DNA from: Lathyrus oleraceus
Lineage: Eukaryota; Streptophyta; Magnoliopsida; Fabales; Fabaceae
Direction of reading: 5' to 3'
DNA: 64,000 nt
Assembly: GCF_024323335.1 (NCBI RefSeq)
Contig: NC_066581.1
Coordinates: 34,738,699-34,802,698, forward strand
Shown here: piece by piece, positions 19,052 through 31,429 of the stretch
How the letters are laid out: every line of letters begins with the position of its first letter
Numbering within the stretch: position 1 is the first letter of the stretch
Translations under genes and position numbers: made by a program
The notes under the pieces: model-generated
What the model was told of the DNA's origin: nothing
Databases searched by the model: none
What the model saw: the letters and a program-made list of their open reading frames with translations, nothing else

Positions 19052-20347
19052 CTAAGTGTCGTTCGGGTCGTCGATCACTCGATGCTCGAGGAACTCAATC
19101 ATAGCGTCCTTCTCCTTAAGCTGCTGAAGCAATTCTTCTCTTTCACGGATCCAAGCACGTGAAAGGTCTTCTTCTCTCAACTCCTCTACACGTTGGGTAG
19201 GGAGGGTTGAAGGCCCAGCCACATCCAACGGTGTAGGTCTCGGGTGATCATATGGCATCAAGTACACGGCAACTCTCTGTCTGACCCAAGAGGTGTATGG
19301 CTTCAAAGCAATGCAGTTCTTTGGACCCAACTCGTTCCTACTCTTCTTGTGAATGCTACGCCAAGCACGGACAAATCTGGCCTTCAGGCCTTGGGGATCT
19401 TTACCCTCTTGGAAGAACACACCTTCTAACAGAATGTTATGAGGTTTATCCTTTAGGGGGAACCCAAGCTGACGTCGTGCGAGAATGGGATTGTAGCTGA
19501 TCCCACCACATGTGCCAAGAAGAGGCACATTAGGGAATTCACCACAATAGTCAATGATCTGGACGGTATCATACACGCGATCATACCAAGTGATATCATC
19601 ATTAGTGAGAGACATAAGTCTCTGAGACCACCGTAGACATCCCTTGTTCTCCTTGAAAGCAACTGTCTGCGGAAAGTGCGAAATAAACCACTTGTACAGC
19701 AGGGGTAGACAGCAGACAATAACTCCTCCACCTTTTGCATTCCTCAGATGCAAAGAGACATAGGCATCGCCCAACAAAGTCGGAATGGGATTAAGAACTG
19801 AGAAGATCCTAATGGCGTTCATGTCCACGAACTTGTCGAAGTTGGGAAACAATACCAATTCATAGATGAGCAGCACAAACAAAGCCTCAAAGGCATCCTC
19901 ACTCATGGCCTTCCCATAAAAGGTAGCTTGAGCAATGAGGAACTCGGAAGGAAAACCCTGAATTCCGCCTTTGGTAGTCAGATTAGCCCTAATCAAATCT
20001 TCATCTATGTGCAACAAATTGGCAATCTCTCGAGCAGTCGGAATACTCTCTAGGCCACTGAACGGCACTTGATCCAGAATCGGGATCCCAATAAGATGAG
20101 AATACTCCTCCAAAGTAGGCAGCAACTGGAAATCCGGGAAAGAGAAGCAGTGATACAGAGGATCATAAAACTGCGCCAGAGTACTCATCAAACCCTCGTC
20201 AACCTGAGTAGTCAGCAGAGGTAGAAGCTTCCCATATCGAGCTTTGAAACCCAAGGGATCTAATACATAAGATGTCAGATTCCTTAACTCTTTTACATCG
20301 GGCTGTCTAAAGCTGTACTTCTTCGTATGCCTTTTTGGTCTTTCCAT
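19052..20347 (-). CDS. Ogre-type extra ORF1 (element B, 431 aa)
   Basis: This is the additional ORF upstream of gag that characterises Ogre-like elements. Its function is unknown. The protein starts MERPKRHTKKYSFRQPD. It has a helical core related to the plant-mobile-domain type of family (FYDPLYHCFSFPDFQLLPTLEEY; LIYELVLFPNFDKFVDMNAIRIF) and ends in a charged coiled coil (LREEDLSRAWIREREELLQQLKEKDAMIEFLEHR). The frame has no stops. The same protein is recognisable, broken, in D (47261-48720) and is deleted from A. Confidence 0.85.
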   Translation of the reverse strand: MERPKRHTKKYSFRQPDVKELRNLTSYVLDPLGFKARYGKLLPLLTTQVDEGLMSTLAQFYDPLYHCFSFPDFQLLPTLEEYSHLIGIPILDQVPFSGLESIPTAREIANLLHIDEDLIRANLTTKGGIQGFPSEFLIAQATFYGKAMSEDAFEALFVLLIYELVLFPNFDKFVDMNAIRIFSVLNPIPTLLGDAYVSLHLRNAKGGGVIVCCLPLLYKWFISHFPQTVAFKENKGCLRWSQRLMSLTNDDITWYDRVYDTVQIIDYCGEFPNVPLLGTCGGISYNPILARRQLGFPLKDKPHNILLEGVFFQEGKDPQGLKARFVRAWRSIHKKSRNELGPKNCIALKPYTSWVRQRVAVYLMPYDHPRPTPLDVAGPSTLPTQRVEELREEDLSRAWIREREELLQQLKEKDAMIEFLEHRVIDDPNDT

Positions 20348-21349
20348 GTCTGAAAATTTTGCAAATAAACCCTTTTAAGTTCCTTGAAAATTTTCTTTTT
20401 TTTTTCTGATGACATGAAGTGCAGATGAATGCATGAATGCATGAATGCAACAATCACACTCAAGGATCAAACAAGTCACACCAAACAAAGGTCATGGGAA
20501 AGCTCATTGTATCCCTAATATCAATCATCCATTTTGGTGGATTTAGGTTTTCACCTTATCGACACCTAAGTTCCATTGATATTAACGGTACGTGAACTGG
20601 CTCGAACATCCTTAATATCAACCATCCGTTTTGGGGGATTTAGGTTTTATACCTGATCAATGCCCAGGTTCCATTGATATTAAGGTTGTCTGAACGACTC
20701 AACCACGAATCACGGGTTTGCTGAGAGTCACGAGCATGGAGTCTCGGTTAAGAACCACCCAAAGGGAGTGTACTAGGGTTTAAACCTGCCAGACATGTTC
20801 TACCAGAGGTTCCCATAATCATCGTTCCATCTTTCGAATATTATCGGAGGAACGAATACTCGTATTCCAAAAATATTCTCAAGAGAAACTCTTATGAGTG
20901 TAGTATCGCGTAACAATCGCATCAGAACTTACATCTGAACGACCTCCGCATTACGTCCTAAAAATAGGCCAAGATGGGCTTGGTAAACTAAGGTCCTTGG
21001 CTTCTGCGGCACATGATTGAAAGAATAATGCCTAACCACAAATAACTTGTGTGACATTATTAATCCAACATGACCTCCACCAAGTGAATGGACTCGCAAG
21101 TCAACTGGCTAAGGAATACTCCACACCAGTCAACAAGACTATGCCATTCTCCTATCCTAGAGTGCACTCGAGTTCGGGTATAGAACTCATCTCACAGAGA
21201 TCACCAAAGCAAACAGCAATTGTATATCAAGCAATTCAAACATTACAATCAATACAGTTATCCCAAATTGTACAAAAATATGTCATATAACAAATAACAA
21301 TATAGCACACAACAAGGGTGAAAAGTAGGCAATACTACCAAGGATTTTG
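20348..21349 (-). other. 5' leader of element B
   Basis: Untranslated leader homologous to 133-1150 of element A. It contains the two tandem hairpins described separately. The 79-codon ORF on the plus strand at 21051 is an antisense reading of leader sequence that also occurs in A, and I do not regard it as a gene. Confidence 0.75.
20515..20683 (-). promoter_or_regulatory. Two tandem hairpins in the leader of element B
   Basis: CTAATATCAAT (20515-20525) pairs with ATTGATATTAA (20575-20585). TTAATATCAA (20612-20621) pairs with TTGATATTAA (20674-20683). Arms, loop sizes (about 70 nt) and spacing (26 nt) agree with element A, although the loops have diverged. Confidence 0.6.
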
Positions 21350-21368
21350 TTCCCCAGCAGAGTCGCCA
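21350..21368 (-). promoter_or_regulatory. Primer-binding site of element B
   Basis: The plus strand reads TTCCCCAGCAGAGTCGCCA, the exact complement of the element A PBS. It lies 6 bases from the LTR end. Confidence 0.9.
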
Positions 21369-21374
21369 CTTTTC

Positions 21375-24300
21375 TATAGCGGTGTATTCGTCACTTTATG
21401 ATTTATTGATTAAATCAAAAGCAAAGCATACAATGAATCGAGTCGCCACCGCACTTTTATTTATCCGAAGGACTGGCTAAAAAGCGAACAAAAGCCTAAG
21501 AAGTTTTACACATAGAAAACTAATGAAAAGATCAAAGAGTCTGGGTAAGGGGTAAATTACGCAATGGGAAGGTGTTAGGCACCCAAAACGTCCTAGGTAC
21601 TCCTAGGGAGCCCTTTTCACACTTGTTGTACTAAATTTTTATTTGTTATGAAATATTTATTGTGCAAACATGATTGGGATGATGAGAAAAGAATATACAA
21701 TTTTTATTGTTTTTGGGTTTGAACGGATGAACCCGTTGCCTACGTACCTTCCATGAAAGGTAAGGATCAAAACGCCGTAGTTCGGCTAAAAGATTTCCAA
21801 AAGTTAGTGGATTCAATTTTAAACACAAGCCTTAAGGTCTTACGTTATCCACGGGAGAAAACTCAACCTTATACAAACAACGAGTCCACCATGTGAGAAA
21901 AGCTTCAACTTGCTAGTGAGGGGTTAACCCTATAATAAGCAAGGAAGACTTACAATTCAATCAACTAAGGACGAATAGGTGAGATTAACATCAACCAACT
22001 AGGATAAATCAAACCTATGGCTAATGTATGAAAACTTAACAAGAATGGACAAAGCCACAAAATAATTGAATGGGTGAAGTTAATTGATTATGATTATTCA
22101 CAAAAGGAGGGTCAAAGTATGATTAAGATTGATTCAAAAGAAGTATTATGAAATGGAGTTTGAAAAGTCAAGGACTTAGGGTCCAGGTTTCTAATTTGAA
22201 AGCATGAAGATGTTTGCACAATATTTATCTCAAGTTTTGAAAGTAATGTGTGAAAAGGTTTAGGACAAAGAGGGATGAATGGATGAAGATGGAGTGTAAA
22301 ACTTCCTAGAAGGTTCACCTCTTGAAATCATATAGAAGATGACTCAAGTGTGTCCTTTGGAATAGGCAATGAGCAATAATAAACAAGCAAAGGAAAGGAA
22401 GAAAGTCAACAAAAGCGGATACCGGATGCCAATCACTGGACTTATACTAATCTCCTAAAACAAAACTGGATATCAGAGGCCACTCTATGGACTTATACCA
22501 ATCTCCTCAATCAAAGAAATAAAAAGTGGATACCGGATGCCAATCTATTTGGGCTTATACCAATCTCCAACATATGATCATAGGAAAACAAATGCCAAAT
22601 TACATGGACTTACAATTGCATCCTCACATACAACAAACAAATGCATCAAGCAAAGAGAAGATGAGTGGCCACTAAAATGGTCTTATACTCACTTCCATAT
22701 CATAGGAACAATGGCCAATGAATGGTCTTACAATTGTCCTCAATGGGCAAACAACAAAGATATGACACAAAGACAAATGAAATGATCATGCGCTAATGAG
22801 CAATTGATGATAAATGCACAAAGCATGCAAGCAGACATGTACAAATGAACTGAGTAATCAATCAACCAAAGTCATTTAGCACACTCTATAACCAAGCATC
22901 AGGCTCATACAAAGGGTTAGGCATTGAAGCCAACTGGAATAGGGTTAATGGTGCTCTTAACCTTGACATTGAGAGCCAAGGTGAAACAGATGAAAGGATA
23001 TGAGGGGTGTGCCTCATGCTCTTATCCCTGGTCAGGGAGAGCTTCAAATGATAGAAGGTGTGGGAGTTCAGAAAGTAGAAACTCTCTCCACAGATTATTG
23101 ACTCGATAGATCTTGGGCTTTTACTCACTATGCATCAACACATGTGGTGTGAGCAAGGTGAGTGACACACAGAATAGTAGGAGATAGGTTACATATCTCT
23201 TGTGTTCTACCAATTGCCTTATTCAAAGGACTTTTCCTGCTTGGGACAAAAGTAAACAAGCACAAATATCGCCTCTTAAGGAGGACTTCAGACAGTTGCC
23301 TGGCCAAGTAACAGGCCAGGTCTTCCAGACTACATGAAGACAAGAGATTCTACCTCAATGCTAATGCTTAACAAGCAAAGCAATGCAAGTTCTTAAAAGA
23401 ACTGAGCAACTAATGGTACCTGAAACCAATCAAACATAATCAGTATGCAACTCAAAGTCAAAACCAATATAAGATAAGGATCAACAGTCAACACAATCAG
23501 TCAAATGGGCAATGCACAAAGCTCAAAGCATATGAGCTAAGCATCCTACAAAACAAACGAGTTAGTTCATAACGATCAACCAAACTCAATCAACTCGCAT
23601 AAATCTCCTTAAAGCATTTGCTTCTTAACCTGAAAAGCAAACTTAAACATGAGAAACAAGACCACTAGGACAAGCCTAGGGTCAAAAGGAGGTGAAAAAT
23701 TCAAAACAGCAAGTGAAGATTGATCAAAACCAAGATTAATCAAGCAAGAAAATAATCCAATTGGCCTCATATCAAAACTATGCACCAAATCCATTTCATG
23801 AACAAAACATGTCAAACTATGCACTTTGGAATCACATTGGAACAAACAGAATGATCACAATCAAATCAATACCAAAATAACTCAATAAATTCCAAGAAAC
23901 ATCATGCTTAAACAGGACACATTCAATGACCAGCACACCAAATTTCATGCTATTTGGACAAGAGGAGGTATGGAAATTAAATTCATCAAGTCATGGTATG
24001 CAAATACAAACTCAAACAATGCCACAAATCATGTGTCAACTTTAAGCAATCATAAAACAGTGGAAACAATTGATAAATGAATGAGACTAAAGCCAAAATG
24101 AAGTTAAACATGTTAAGAAACAATCCACAAAATTTCAGCTTCATGTGATAAGGCATGAGAATTTCACAAGTCATGTAAAAGCATATATCACAAGAAGGTC
24201 AACAATTGGTCAAACAGGGGAGAAATTATCAAACAAATAGGAAAATGCATTCAAAAACTCCAAGAAAATTCACAAGCATTCCCAACATTCACAAGTGTCT

Positions 24301-26748
24301 TCATGCAAAAAATCAAAACATTTTGAGTTCAATAAGCATGGCAAATAAAATCATGAAGTTGGACAAGAATGGTGTGACACAAATTGTCACACCTCTATTC
24401 AAAAAATCATATCTCAACAACCAGCAATGATAAAATCATAAACTCTATACCAAAATGACCATGAACATGTCTAGTTTAAGCACAAACAATTTCAGCCTCA
24501 TATGATCATCCATCATTATTTCACAAGCAAAAAGGTAAAACATAGGCACAAAGCATACATGATCAAAACTATTGGACCAAATTAAAAATCAACCGTGCAC
24601 AACTTGTGTTATCATACCTATAAAAAACTAGATGAAAAGTGGAGATGAATGCAAAAATTCCCACACAATTTGGATGCTCCATGAATTATTTATGATTTTT
24701 TGAAGTTGTAGCATGAAATGAAATAAAAATTTGAGAAAATAAATGAAATAATGGAATGAATGGCAAACTTGTAATTAATTTGAAAATCTGAAGCGCGTGC
24801 TACTAAACCCTAGCCACATGCAACCATAATCCGCAGGTAAAACCAAGGAATCCGCAGGAAAAAAAAAACGCAGCAATAGCGATGAAGGTTGCAGGAGAAT
24901 TCGCAGGAAATTCTCCAGAAATGAAGAACAGCATGATGATCATCATCATCTTCAAACGTGATTTTCCAGAAAAAATGAAAAGCTCCAGAAATGAAAATTA
25001 GGCATTGCATCGTGTAGTTCCATCATCAAGCATCAATAAACAGCAATTAATTCATCAAACAACAACATATCAAGCATGGATCGAGTGAATCAAAAATCAT
25101 CATGAAACATTCAAATCCTTCGTTCTCTCTCATTTTGGCACGGTTTCAATCGATTCAAAGTTCAAAACACTCAGCAAGCAAAGAACTACAACATCATGTT
25201 AACTAACGACAGAATAATGAAGGTCGAATTCTTACCTCTTGTAGAACAGAGTTCGACCCAGCTACAACCAAGCCTTGCCGCGTCCAAATGCCTCTTCTAC
25301 AATGCTTATGGAGATGTTTAGAAGGAAGTTCCAAGCTCAGCTTAGCACGATTGGACCAGATTTAGTGATTCACCATTGTTGCTCTTGCTTTCCACAGCTC
25401 CAAATGTGCACGAATTCAGGAGTTTCTTGGCTTGAAAATTATTCAATGATGATGCTAGATGAAGACCAGAGTAAGAACAATGCAAGTTGATTCAAGAATT
25501 GAAAAAAAGATGAGAGAAAAGTGAGAGAAATTTTAGAGAAAAAAGTTTGGATCTGAGTTTTGTCAATTGTGTCTAGGGTTTTCAGTCAGAAACATGCCAT
25601 ATATACTCCTAATTAACAATGCCTAAACTTGGTTAATGAAATGGTAAATGCAATTAGCTCAAATGGAGGTGTTTTGGACAAATGGTAAAATCACTCATGT
25701 TGCATGTGCATGGCATGCTACAGTGCGAATATTGGGCTCAGCAAACTCCAAATGTGGTTTTTAATCAAGTGTAATTGGTAGAATGTGTGGAAAAGGCTTA
25801 AAATGAAAAGTCACTTTTTACCCCTCCCATTTTTAATTCAAGTCACTTGAAAAAGGCCATTTTGATTGGATGATTTTTGATGAAATATGATGAAGGATTT
25901 GGATAGAGCATGTCAAATGTGATTTGTAGCAAAAAACCTCACTCAATTTGGCCAAATGGTTCAAGAGTTATGCCACTTTGAAGTTCAAAAATTATTGAGA
26001 ATGATTTGATCATAACTTGCCAACCACAAATGAGAAATGAGTGTTCTTGGACTTTTTGGAAATGGGAGAACAAGATCTTCAACTTTCATGTTGGACAAAA
26101 ATTCATTTGAAGCTTGTATGATGATGTAATTTTGAGGAGATGAACTTTCCCTTTTTGGCAATTTCCAATTACAGGTCAACTTACTATTTTTGGAAACTTT
26201 TTGTCTGACCTCAAATCCTTCACTATGGATGTTTGACATGTTATATGAGGCTTGTATGGACATGAATGAGACCTCTCAAACCAATTCCCACCATCAAATC
26301 ACTGTTAAATGCACAGTTGACCACAGTTGACTTTGCTAGGGTTTTGGTTGACTGAACCATGTTCTGATGAATTCCAAGCCCCTACCACTTGAGATCTTGA
26401 TTCCAAATGATATCACAACTCATATTAACTCTTAATTAATGATCATGGTGCCCAAATTCTTCAAGAATGGTCACCATCTATTGCTCAATGGCTGTTTTTG
26501 ACTGATTGACTGTTGATTGCTTCAGCTGCAAGTAACATGGTTAGATAACAATATTTTGTACTTTTGGTTAGTAAACAAATGAAAAGCAATGATATACAAA
26601 TGCAATACATGCTTGGTGATCAAGAACCACACTCACAAGATAACCCACCCACTAGGAGGGAAGCAAAGGTGCACAAAGATCCTTGAGGCAATGATATGGT
26701 ATGATATGATGCCATGAGGGCTCTTAGGGACAAAATTGGGGTCTTACA
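21375..26748 (-). repeat. 5' LTR of element B (5374 bp)
   Basis: On the minus strand it begins TGTAAGACCCCAATTTT (26748) and ends CGCTATA (21375), a decayed CA terminus. It is related to, but clearly diverged from, LTRs A and C. It contains the minisatellite (about 22400-22760), a TATA-like TATATAT near 25600 and the PBS-like motif at 21440-21448. No gene is supported in it. Confidence 0.9.
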
Positions 26749-29700
26749 TGGTCTTCAAGAGGTCATGAATTGAATCTCCTAATTTTGAAATCTATTGTGC
26801 TATTGTTGTTGATCTTTTTATGCTGAGTATTTTGAGCTTTGAACCATGAGATTTCGTGCTGTTTTGAGTGAAATATGCTTGTATAAAGTTTTGATGATGA
26901 AACTTGTTTGCTTCGATTCATGCATGATTGATTGTTTCTTGATGAAATAACTATGGATTATTGATGTATCATGAAGGATGTACACGTTGATATGTTCAAT
27001 TTTAAATTCTGGAGAATTTGTTCTTGGATGATTCTTGATGTTGCTACTGTTCATGTTGAATACGATGAAGAAGATGAATTTGGCTTTAGGCAACGGTTTT
27101 GATTTTCTTTTGCAACAGAAATCCGTTCTCTTATGTTTGCTTAGGGTTGGCACGTGATTGGTGCATGAGATTTCCCATGCGCGTTTCTGATTGGCTCTCA
27201 CCCGCGTTGACTTGTGTTGACCTGCCAGCGTTTAAATGAAACGTGGCGTTTAGGCCTTGGCGCGCCAACGTGTTTGAATTGTGACACAGCTTGATTCCCC
27301 GCTGCCACACTTCTTTCAATTGCTTCACATAATTTCCATTTTCCCTCCACATTATTCTATGCTTGCTTCTCTTGATTTTCATTTTCTTTCTCAACTTCAT
27401 AAATTCACAACAAATTGAAAACTCATCCAAAAATTGTGAGATTTTTTGCATGGTGTTGCATTTTCTGTCTACTATTTTTTGATCATTTTTCCATAAATTG
27501 TGCATGGCTGATTATGTTTTGGTGCTAGAGTGATTGAATACATGTCCATTCTTGACATTGCCTTGCTATATCATTTGTGAAATGCTGGTTTTTGATCCAA
27601 TGAGTGTGAAATTTTGCATGCTATAACTAGACTCATTGCTTGACATTTTGGTGTTGGTTTGGTATTTTTATCATTTACCATTGCTGTTGATCATGCTAAG
27701 GTAGGTGTGACAATTGGTGTTACACCTTGTGATGTTCAACTTGATTGATGTGTTTACCATGCCAAATGATCTCCAATTGCCTTGATTTTTTTGTATGATG
27801 CATGCTATGGATGTTGTGATTGCTCATGATTTTTGTTGGAATTTTTGGGATCATTTCTGATTTAATTAAGATTTTTCCTTCTGGATGGTCACATTTGAGC
27901 TTTTGAATTGCTTTGAACTTCATTTGATTGTGAAATGCTTGATTCTTATCCAATGAATATGAAATTTTGCACACTATTTCTAGACATGTTGAGTATTGTT
28001 TTGGCTTTGGTTTGAGGATTTTACCATGATCCATCTCTGTTTTATGCCTATGCTAACTTGGTGTGACAATTTATGTCATACATGTGCTTGTTGTGTTTGG
28101 CTTGACTTATGCTATGTGAGTGCCATGCCTATTGATGTTCAATGCCTCTAATTTTTTGTGTGATGATCATGTTGTATGTCCTGTTTACTCATAAATTTTG
28201 CCAAGATTATTTGAATCATTTTTTATTTAATGTGCATTTGTTCATTCTGATGTCACAATGTGGTCACAATTTGCATACTTTGTCATGTTTGGTTCATGAA
28301 ATGATTTTGGTTAATGATATTGATATGGGACCTTTTGGAATGTGTTCTTGATTGAATGAGGTTGATTCATGTTAAATTTCATGTTCTTTTTTGAATGTTT
28401 GACCCTCTTTTGACCCTAGGATTTGACCTAGTGGTTTGGACTCACTGTTTGGATTGTGGATTTCAGGTTAAGGTGCACATTGCCATGATTGAAGTGGTTC
28501 ACTCTTTTGAGTTGATTAAGTGGTTGATGTTGACTAACCTTGAGTTGTTTTGTAGGTTGATGTCAAGTTATTTGTGTTGTGCCTATTGGCTTGTGGCTTG
28601 CACCTTGTTGCCTAATGCCTTATCTGTTTGATTGTATGATTGGCTGTTGTCTGTTTGATTGTTTGAATTGCATACTGATTGGGTTAGATTTTTTTTAGGT
28701 ACCTAAGTTGCTTTGACTTCTTTAGAACTTTCTTTTGCTTTGCTTGGTTGCTTAACCACTGAGGTATAACTCTCTGACTTCATGTAGTCTGGAAGACCTG
28801 TCCTGTTATGTGGGCAGGCACCTGTCTGAAGCCCTCCTTAAGAGGCAATGCTTGTGTTTGTTTACTTTTGTGCCAAGCAAGAAAAGACCTCTTATGAGGC
28901 AATTGGAAGATAAAAGAGATGTGCAATCCATCTCCTGCTATTCAGTGTGTCATTCACTTTGCTCACACACCATGTGTTGATGCATTGTGGATAATAGCCC
29001 AAGATCTTTGTTGTGTCAGTCATATATGGAGAAGAGTTCCAACTTTCTGAACTCCCACACTTTCATTTGTCTGAAGCTCTCCCAGGCCAGGGATAAGAGC
29101 TGTGAGGTCTTACCCTCACTTCCCATTTCATCTGCTTCACCCTAACTCTCAATGTTAGGGTTAAGAGCTAACTACACCCGATTCCAGTTGGCTTGTGTTT
29201 CACAGCTTAACCTTGTATGAGCCCAATTGTTTGCATATAGTGTGTGTGCTTGCTTTTTGTGCTTGTATGTATCTGCCTGTGTTGTTTAGGATAGCTTGCT
29301 CCCTGTGCAAGTTAGATAGAAACCTTAACTTAGGGATCGTATGCATGATAACTTCTAGGCTCGAGTCGTAGTCTCCCTAGTAGTTTGCGTCTCCCTTTGT
29401 ATCTGGTTAGGCTAGTCCTTTTTCCCTACGTAGGGAAACTACGTCGCCCTGATCCTCATACCAGATGAGGTACGTAGGCAGGAGATGAGCTGATCTCTCC
29501 GGGAAACCTTTTGCTTTTTGTCTCTTTGTGTTTGCTTGTTGGAGTCTGGCGTAAGTCCAGCGATTGGCAGTCGGTTTCCTGTGCGTGTGTTTGTTGGTTC
29601 GGAGTCTGATGTAAGTCCAGTGATTGGCATTCGGTTTCCATGTTTGCCTGTTTATGTGGAGTCTGACATAAGTCCAGCGATTGGCAGTTGGTTTCCTGTG

Positions 29701-30176
29701 TGGTTTTGTTTGGCGTGCGTTAGCCGAGCTACGAGTGCTCTGATTCTTCTTCAGTCAAAGAAGATACGTATGCATAGGATGCGACATCCTAGCGAGCACG
29801 TTTCCCCCTGTCCCGAACTACGTCGACTCTGATGTCTGTGCCTGACAGACTACGTAGGCCCAGGATGCGATATCCTGCCGAGTCCTGTTTCTCTTGTCTT
29901 TCTGTGTGTTCCTTCCAGCCTTGTGTGCAGTTTGTGAGCAGTCTTTAGCAACCTTATCCTTTCTTTTGTGCGTGGATCCCGTCGAGTACGACGGATGCGT
30001 AGGGGTGCTAATACCTTCCCTTCGCATAACCGACTCCCGATCCCATCTCTTTGGCCACAGGACCATGTCCTTTCCAGGTTTACTTCGAGCGTTTCCTTTC
30101 CCTCCTTTGGGATAAATAACGCACGGTGGCGGCTCTGTTGTTTTGTTTTCCCGCCGGTTTTTCGCGTAATGCGACA
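26749..30176 (+). mobile_element. Fragment E: 5'-truncated LTR of another Ogre-like family
   Basis: It aligns in order with the interior and 3' end of LTR A. Shared landmarks are CATGTAGTCTGGA, CTCCTTAAGAGGCAATGCTTG, the minisatellite GTAAGTCCAGCGATTGGCAG (three units, 29520-29700) and the GGATAAATAA...GGTGGCGGCTCTG tail. It ends near GCGACA (30176). The first part is missing because LTR B abuts at 26748/26749, consistent with B having inserted into E. The 148-codon ORF on the minus strand (29818-30264) has no recognisable homology and crosses the LTR end. Confidence 0.75.
29520..29700 (+). repeat. Three-unit minisatellite in LTR E
   Basis: GGAGTCTG(G/A)(C/T)(G/A)TAAGTCCAG is repeated three times at a period of about 60 bp. 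Each unit continues with (C/T)GATTGGCA and GTTTCC. Confidence 0.8.
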
Positions 30177-31120
30177 CACAGCCACTCATGTCACTTGACA
30201 CGGGCCATGTCAGAAGGAAGACAAAGAAAGAACAAGCATTGTCCAATAGAGGGGCCTGGCACAACCCGTGTCAGGTCACCTGGGGCGTGTCAGTAAGGAA
30301 ACAGCAAGGCAGAGAGCTGACACGGGCCGTGTCAGCCCAGACACAAATTCTTTCAATTTTTTGGCTTTTTACCTGGGCTTGAGCTACGAGGATGTTTTGG
30401 GGATTTCCAACCTTTACTAAGGGATTTTTTAACTATTAAAGGAGAGTTTCTACAAGAGAATGGGATATATTGGAATGAGGAGAACACAGTGAATTGTCAG
30501 ACGATCGAGAATTACAGAGAACAAGAAATTCAGAGAGCAGAAGATTTTCATGAGCGGAAGCGATTGAAGATCCAAGTCATCCAATTACTTGTAATGTGTA
30601 TTTTTTATCTTTAACATGTTTTGATCAATATGAGTATCTAAACCCCCCAATGCTAGAGGGGGTGTCGCTGATTTAGATCTGTAATGAGTTGAGTTTACAA
30701 TTGCATTTATAATATTATTTTTACGGTAATCTTTTGATGTGTTTAATGCTTTCTCTTTCGGACCAATCGAGATTGTTATATGGTTATCAATTAGGCTGGA
30801 CCGCCATTGATAAGGTTTTCATAAGATTACTCTGCAGTAGATATCACCTAGGACTAGGGATACCATGTATGAATCAGAGCATTCTTGATATAATAAGGCT
30901 TAACTTCACCATAATTGCCTATGGACATAGAAATTAGGGTAGAATGATTTAAGGTTTTCTCACCAAGGACTTGGGAGAAAATACCCTTGAGAACTAGTAG
31001 TAATTGATATTTGTTGATGTAATAGTGACTCAGAGTTGTTACAGGGACAAATTATACACCTTCCCTGGCATTGTTCCTCTTCCCTTGCAAACCCTTATTT
31101 TTACAGTATTATTTTCTTTT
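30177..31120 (+). mobile_element. Fragment G: unclassified LTR-like remnant
   Basis: This segment lies between LTR E and the RNase H region of D and has no coding sequence. It contains three copies of a TGACACGGGCC(A/G)TGTCA-type motif, one of them a perfect 19-bp palindrome (30317-30335). A C6/G5 hairpin lies at 30642-30663. GC-rich palindromes of this sort and the phrase around the hairpin recall LTRs of plant chromoviruses. I cannot find its own termini or a PBS, so class and strand are uncertain. The right boundary is approximate. Confidence 0.4.
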
Positions 31121-31424
31121 GCCTTTATTTTTATCAATATGAATCAACAGCTCCATCAAATACCATGCCCAAACGGGAACCAGGTTTTGTACCTTCTTCA
31201 AGCAATGGTTCATCATAATATTTCATCTTCATTTACAATATCTCATCATCGGGGAAATCAAATTGTACTGACTGATAATCATGTATAGGTTGGTGAGCCA
31301 AATGGTCAGCCAAGACACTACCTTTAATCGCTTTTTGAGCTCGATATTTAATAGCATACTCAGATAACAACATCTGCCAACGGGTAATCCTCACAGTTAA
31401 AGCAGGCTTTTCAAATATGTACTT
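31121..31424 (-). pseudogene. RNase H region of D, part downstream of the solo LTR
   Basis: On the minus strand this reads KYIFEKPALTVRITRWQMLL, YRAQKAIKGSVLADHLAHQP and FDFPDDE, then a DGAV motif. These are the end of the first RNase H domain and the beginning of the second (archaeal-type) RNase H of Tat elements. It continues directly the frame broken at 37288. It degenerates and is lost near 31120, where fragment G starts. Confidence 0.8.
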
Positions 31425-31429
31425 GATTG
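31425..31429. repeat. Target-site duplication GATTG, left copy (solo LTR C)
   Basis: GATTG directly precedes the LTR terminus and is repeated at 37283-37287 directly after the other terminus. Confidence 0.9.

Larger units (their letters stand above)
14179..26748 (-). mobile_element. Element B: Ogre-like retrotransposon, 5' part with open reading frames
   Basis: On the minus strand the order is 5' LTR (26748-21375), PBS (21368-21350), leader, ORF1, gag, protease, intron, RT. The order is canonical for Ogre. All four reading frames are open apart from one TAG between gag and protease. The element is cut in RT just after the YVDD motif by fragment F. The remaining RT, RNase H, integrase and 3' LTR should lie left of the window. 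Confidence 0.88.

Noticed and set aside
29818..30264. 148-codon minus-strand ORF
   Set aside because: It crosses the terminus of LTR E into fragment G and has an overlapping ORF in another frame, as expected for GC-richer LTR DNA.
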